Below are positions 17,752 to 19,099 of a stretch of 19,099 bases of DNA, in pieces. The translations under genes were made by a program, and so were the position numbers. The notes below the pieces were generated by a model. The model saw only the letters and a program-made list of their open reading frames with translations, was not told the DNA's origin and made no database searches. Position 1 is the first letter of the stretch; every line of letters begins with the position of its first letter. This stretch comes from Pseudoneurospora amorphoporcata (Eukaryota > Ascomycota > Sordariomycetes > Sordariales > Sordariaceae). The DNA lies in NCBI GenBank assembly GCA_033297205.1, contig MU859421.1:1-19099 (forward strand), read 5' to 3'.

Positions 17752-18866
17752 TCAAAGCAACCCAACAACCAGCATATTCAACCCAGCCAACGCCACCGCA
17801 ACAGTAACCCCAACATCCAACCCACTCGCCTTACTATCATTACCATCCCCCTTTCCATTCCCACCTCCCGAACCTCCTCCACCACCACCACCACCACCAC
17901 CACCACCAGTCCCCGTCGGCAACCCAATCCCACTGGTACTAACCCTCGTCCCCGCCGGTCCCGGTCCAAAGTCCGAGTTCGTCACCTGCGGTCCACCTCC
18001 CGCCGCCGTCCTCGTCGGCGCTCTGGTGGCAGTGACATCCAGTCCGCCACCACCACCAGTCTTGGTCGGTCCGCTCTCATCCTTACACTTGCCTGTCGAA
18101 CTCGGCACCGCGTTCGCCCCGCTGCCAATCTCGACAATCTGCTCTCCGCAATTCGCCGCCTGCGCCAGATGCAAGTTGCGATTATCCTGATCGTAGACCA
18201 CGTACGCGGCTCTCAGGAAACTGTCGCCGAAAACGGGCTCCTCGTCGGTCGGCAACACGCCCACCACGCAAACACCGCTTTGCACCTCCCAGATGAAATC
18301 AGCGTAGGGGACGCGGATCTTCTTGCTCCTCCCAAAAATGAAATCAACAGATCCAGCCTCCTCAGCCACCTTGCAATCCACGATATAAAACCCCGACTCG
18401 GCATCATACTGGCTCCCGGGGAAGCTATCGCCAATAGCCTGGAAGATGGGCGCCGGCAATCGGGACAAGGTCCCGCCGGAATCCAGGAAAACCGGCACGG
18501 CAATCTCGTCCGACTCGTCCACCTGTCCGTCCGGGTACGTCATGCCCACGCCCGAGAGCACGATCCAGTACCGGTCCGCGCCCGAGGGCGTGTCGGCCGG
18601 GTCCAGCATGGGCAGTTTTTCCAGCGCGCCCGAGAACTTGCCCAGGTCGACGCCGCCGAAGATGATGGCGCCGGAAGGGTTGTCGATGGAGCGCAGATCG
18701 AGAGAAAACGCCCGCGAGGAGATGACGCCCTGCGAGGCCATGCTGTCCAAGAGGTACGGGTAGGGCTGCCCGTCCGGGTTGACGGAGGGGGAGAGGCCCA
18801 GGATGCCCAGGGGGATGTCGTAGGATTCGAGGCCTATGCCGAGGATTTGGGATTTTATTTTTGCGG
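17752..18866 (-). CDS. Secreted pepsin-type aspartic protease, probably GPI-anchored (C-terminal part only)
   Basis: The minus-strand frame begins at an inferred acceptor (AAAG at 18867) and runs 371 codons. An in-frame TGA at 18897-18895 with no ATG between shows that an upstream exon is missing. It contains the flap-to-core region ILGLSPSVNPDGQPYPYLLD, the phrase GAIIFGGVDLGKFSG and the second catalytic motif VFLDSGGTLSRLP (DSG codons at 18483-18475). It ends with GDSFLRAAYVVYDQDNRNLHLAQA, all typical of yapsin/OPSB-like fungal proteases. After the catalytic domain come a Thr/Gly/Pro-rich stalk with 12 consecutive glycines and a hydrophobic tail (VGVTVAVALAGLNMLVVGLL), the layout of a GPI-anchor signal. 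The signal peptide, prodomain and first catalytic Asp would be beyond the window. A long ORF on the opposite strand (18169-18894) is a shadow. Confidence 0.85.
17879..17908. repeat. (CCA)10 microsatellite coding the poly-glycine stalk of the protease
   Basis: Ten perfect CCA units on the plus strand read as GGT glycine codons on the minus strand, in the stalk between the protease domain and the GPI-type tail. Length changes of whole units would alter stalk length without a frameshift. Confidence 0.9.
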
Positions 18867-18962
18867 CTTTTTTTTTTTTTTTGGTCAGTCTTGATCAGCA
18901 CAGCATCTTTTTTTCCCCTTTCTTTCCCTTTGCCTGGCTGGACAACACGAACGAAGATGTGG

Positions 18963-19007
<45 letters not shown>

Positions 19008-19099
19008 ACCCAAAAAAAAAAAAAAAAAACAAACACCAGCAAGAAAGAACCTGCGAGAATACAACCACACGCCCCCCCCAGACAAACCCCCCCCACACC
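18867..19099. other. Homopolymer-rich probable intron and contig edge upstream of the protease exon
   Basis: The plus strand carries T-rich 18868-18882, A44 at 18963-19006 and A18 at 19012-19029, then C-rich runs up to the last base. For the minus-strand protease this is poly-T sequence in a probable intron whose acceptor is at 18867, with a GACTGAC branch-like motif at about 18889. The donor could not be fixed. The extreme homopolymers close to the window end may reflect a difficult-to-assemble region. Confidence 0.45.

Noticed and set aside
18169..18894. A 241-codon plus-strand ORF opposite the aspartic protease
   Set aside because: It is antisense to the recognisable protease domain, and its composition (His/Arg/Val-rich) is that of a shadow frame.

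Overview
This is nuclear DNA of a filamentous ascomycete (Pezizomycotina), most likely a Sordariomycete and possibly Sordariales. The support is short introns (57-161 nt) with GTRNGT donors and CTAAC/CTGAC-type branch sites, a HET-domain allorecognition gene, a fungal aspartic protease with a GPI-type tail, C/G-ending codon use in the conserved genes, and a retrotransposon remnant whose nonsense codons fit repeat-induced point mutation (RIP). The exact genus cannot be read from the window.

Left end (1-3032): transposon graveyard. A Ty3/Gypsy chromovirus pol tail (integrase end plus chromodomain) runs in one reading frame from about 190 to 1423. About 17 in-frame stops interrupt it and no indels do. 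It is followed by a polypurine tract and an LTR-like stretch. Next comes a second degenerate coding remnant (about 1795-2290) that I do not recognise, then a GC-richer stretch with two back-to-back palindromes.

Accessory block (3033-11838): a divergent casein kinase 1-like gene with four exons (minus strand); a two-exon DUF7924-type nuclear-looking protein with a 17-residue tandem repeat (plus strand); a decayed sugar-transporter pseudogene whose 5' end looks like the leader and signal peptide of a secreted-protein gene (plus strand); and an intact single-exon HET-domain protein (minus strand). These are variable, lineage-specific gene types, as expected beside a repeat island.

Conserved block (12937-16915): the mitochondrial large-subunit ribosomal protein mL41 (MRPL27) and the small-subunit processome factor UTP14 are divergently transcribed from a shared intergenic region of about 650 bp. 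One acts in mitochondrial translation and the other in cytosolic 18S rRNA maturation.

Right end (17752-19099): the C-terminal half of a secreted, probably GPI-anchored pepsin-type aspartic protease (minus strand). Its upstream exons lie beyond the window, past an intron carrying very long homopolymer runs (A44 and A18 on the plus strand). The last 100 bp are so homopolymer-rich that they may be a contig edge.

No rRNA or tRNA gene, CRISPR array or complete transposon was found. No bona fide new multi-gene system is visible. The items most worth following up are the PD-(D/E)XK-like motif set in the DUF7924 protein, the signal-peptide/transporter chimera, and the unrecognised RIP-degraded frame.
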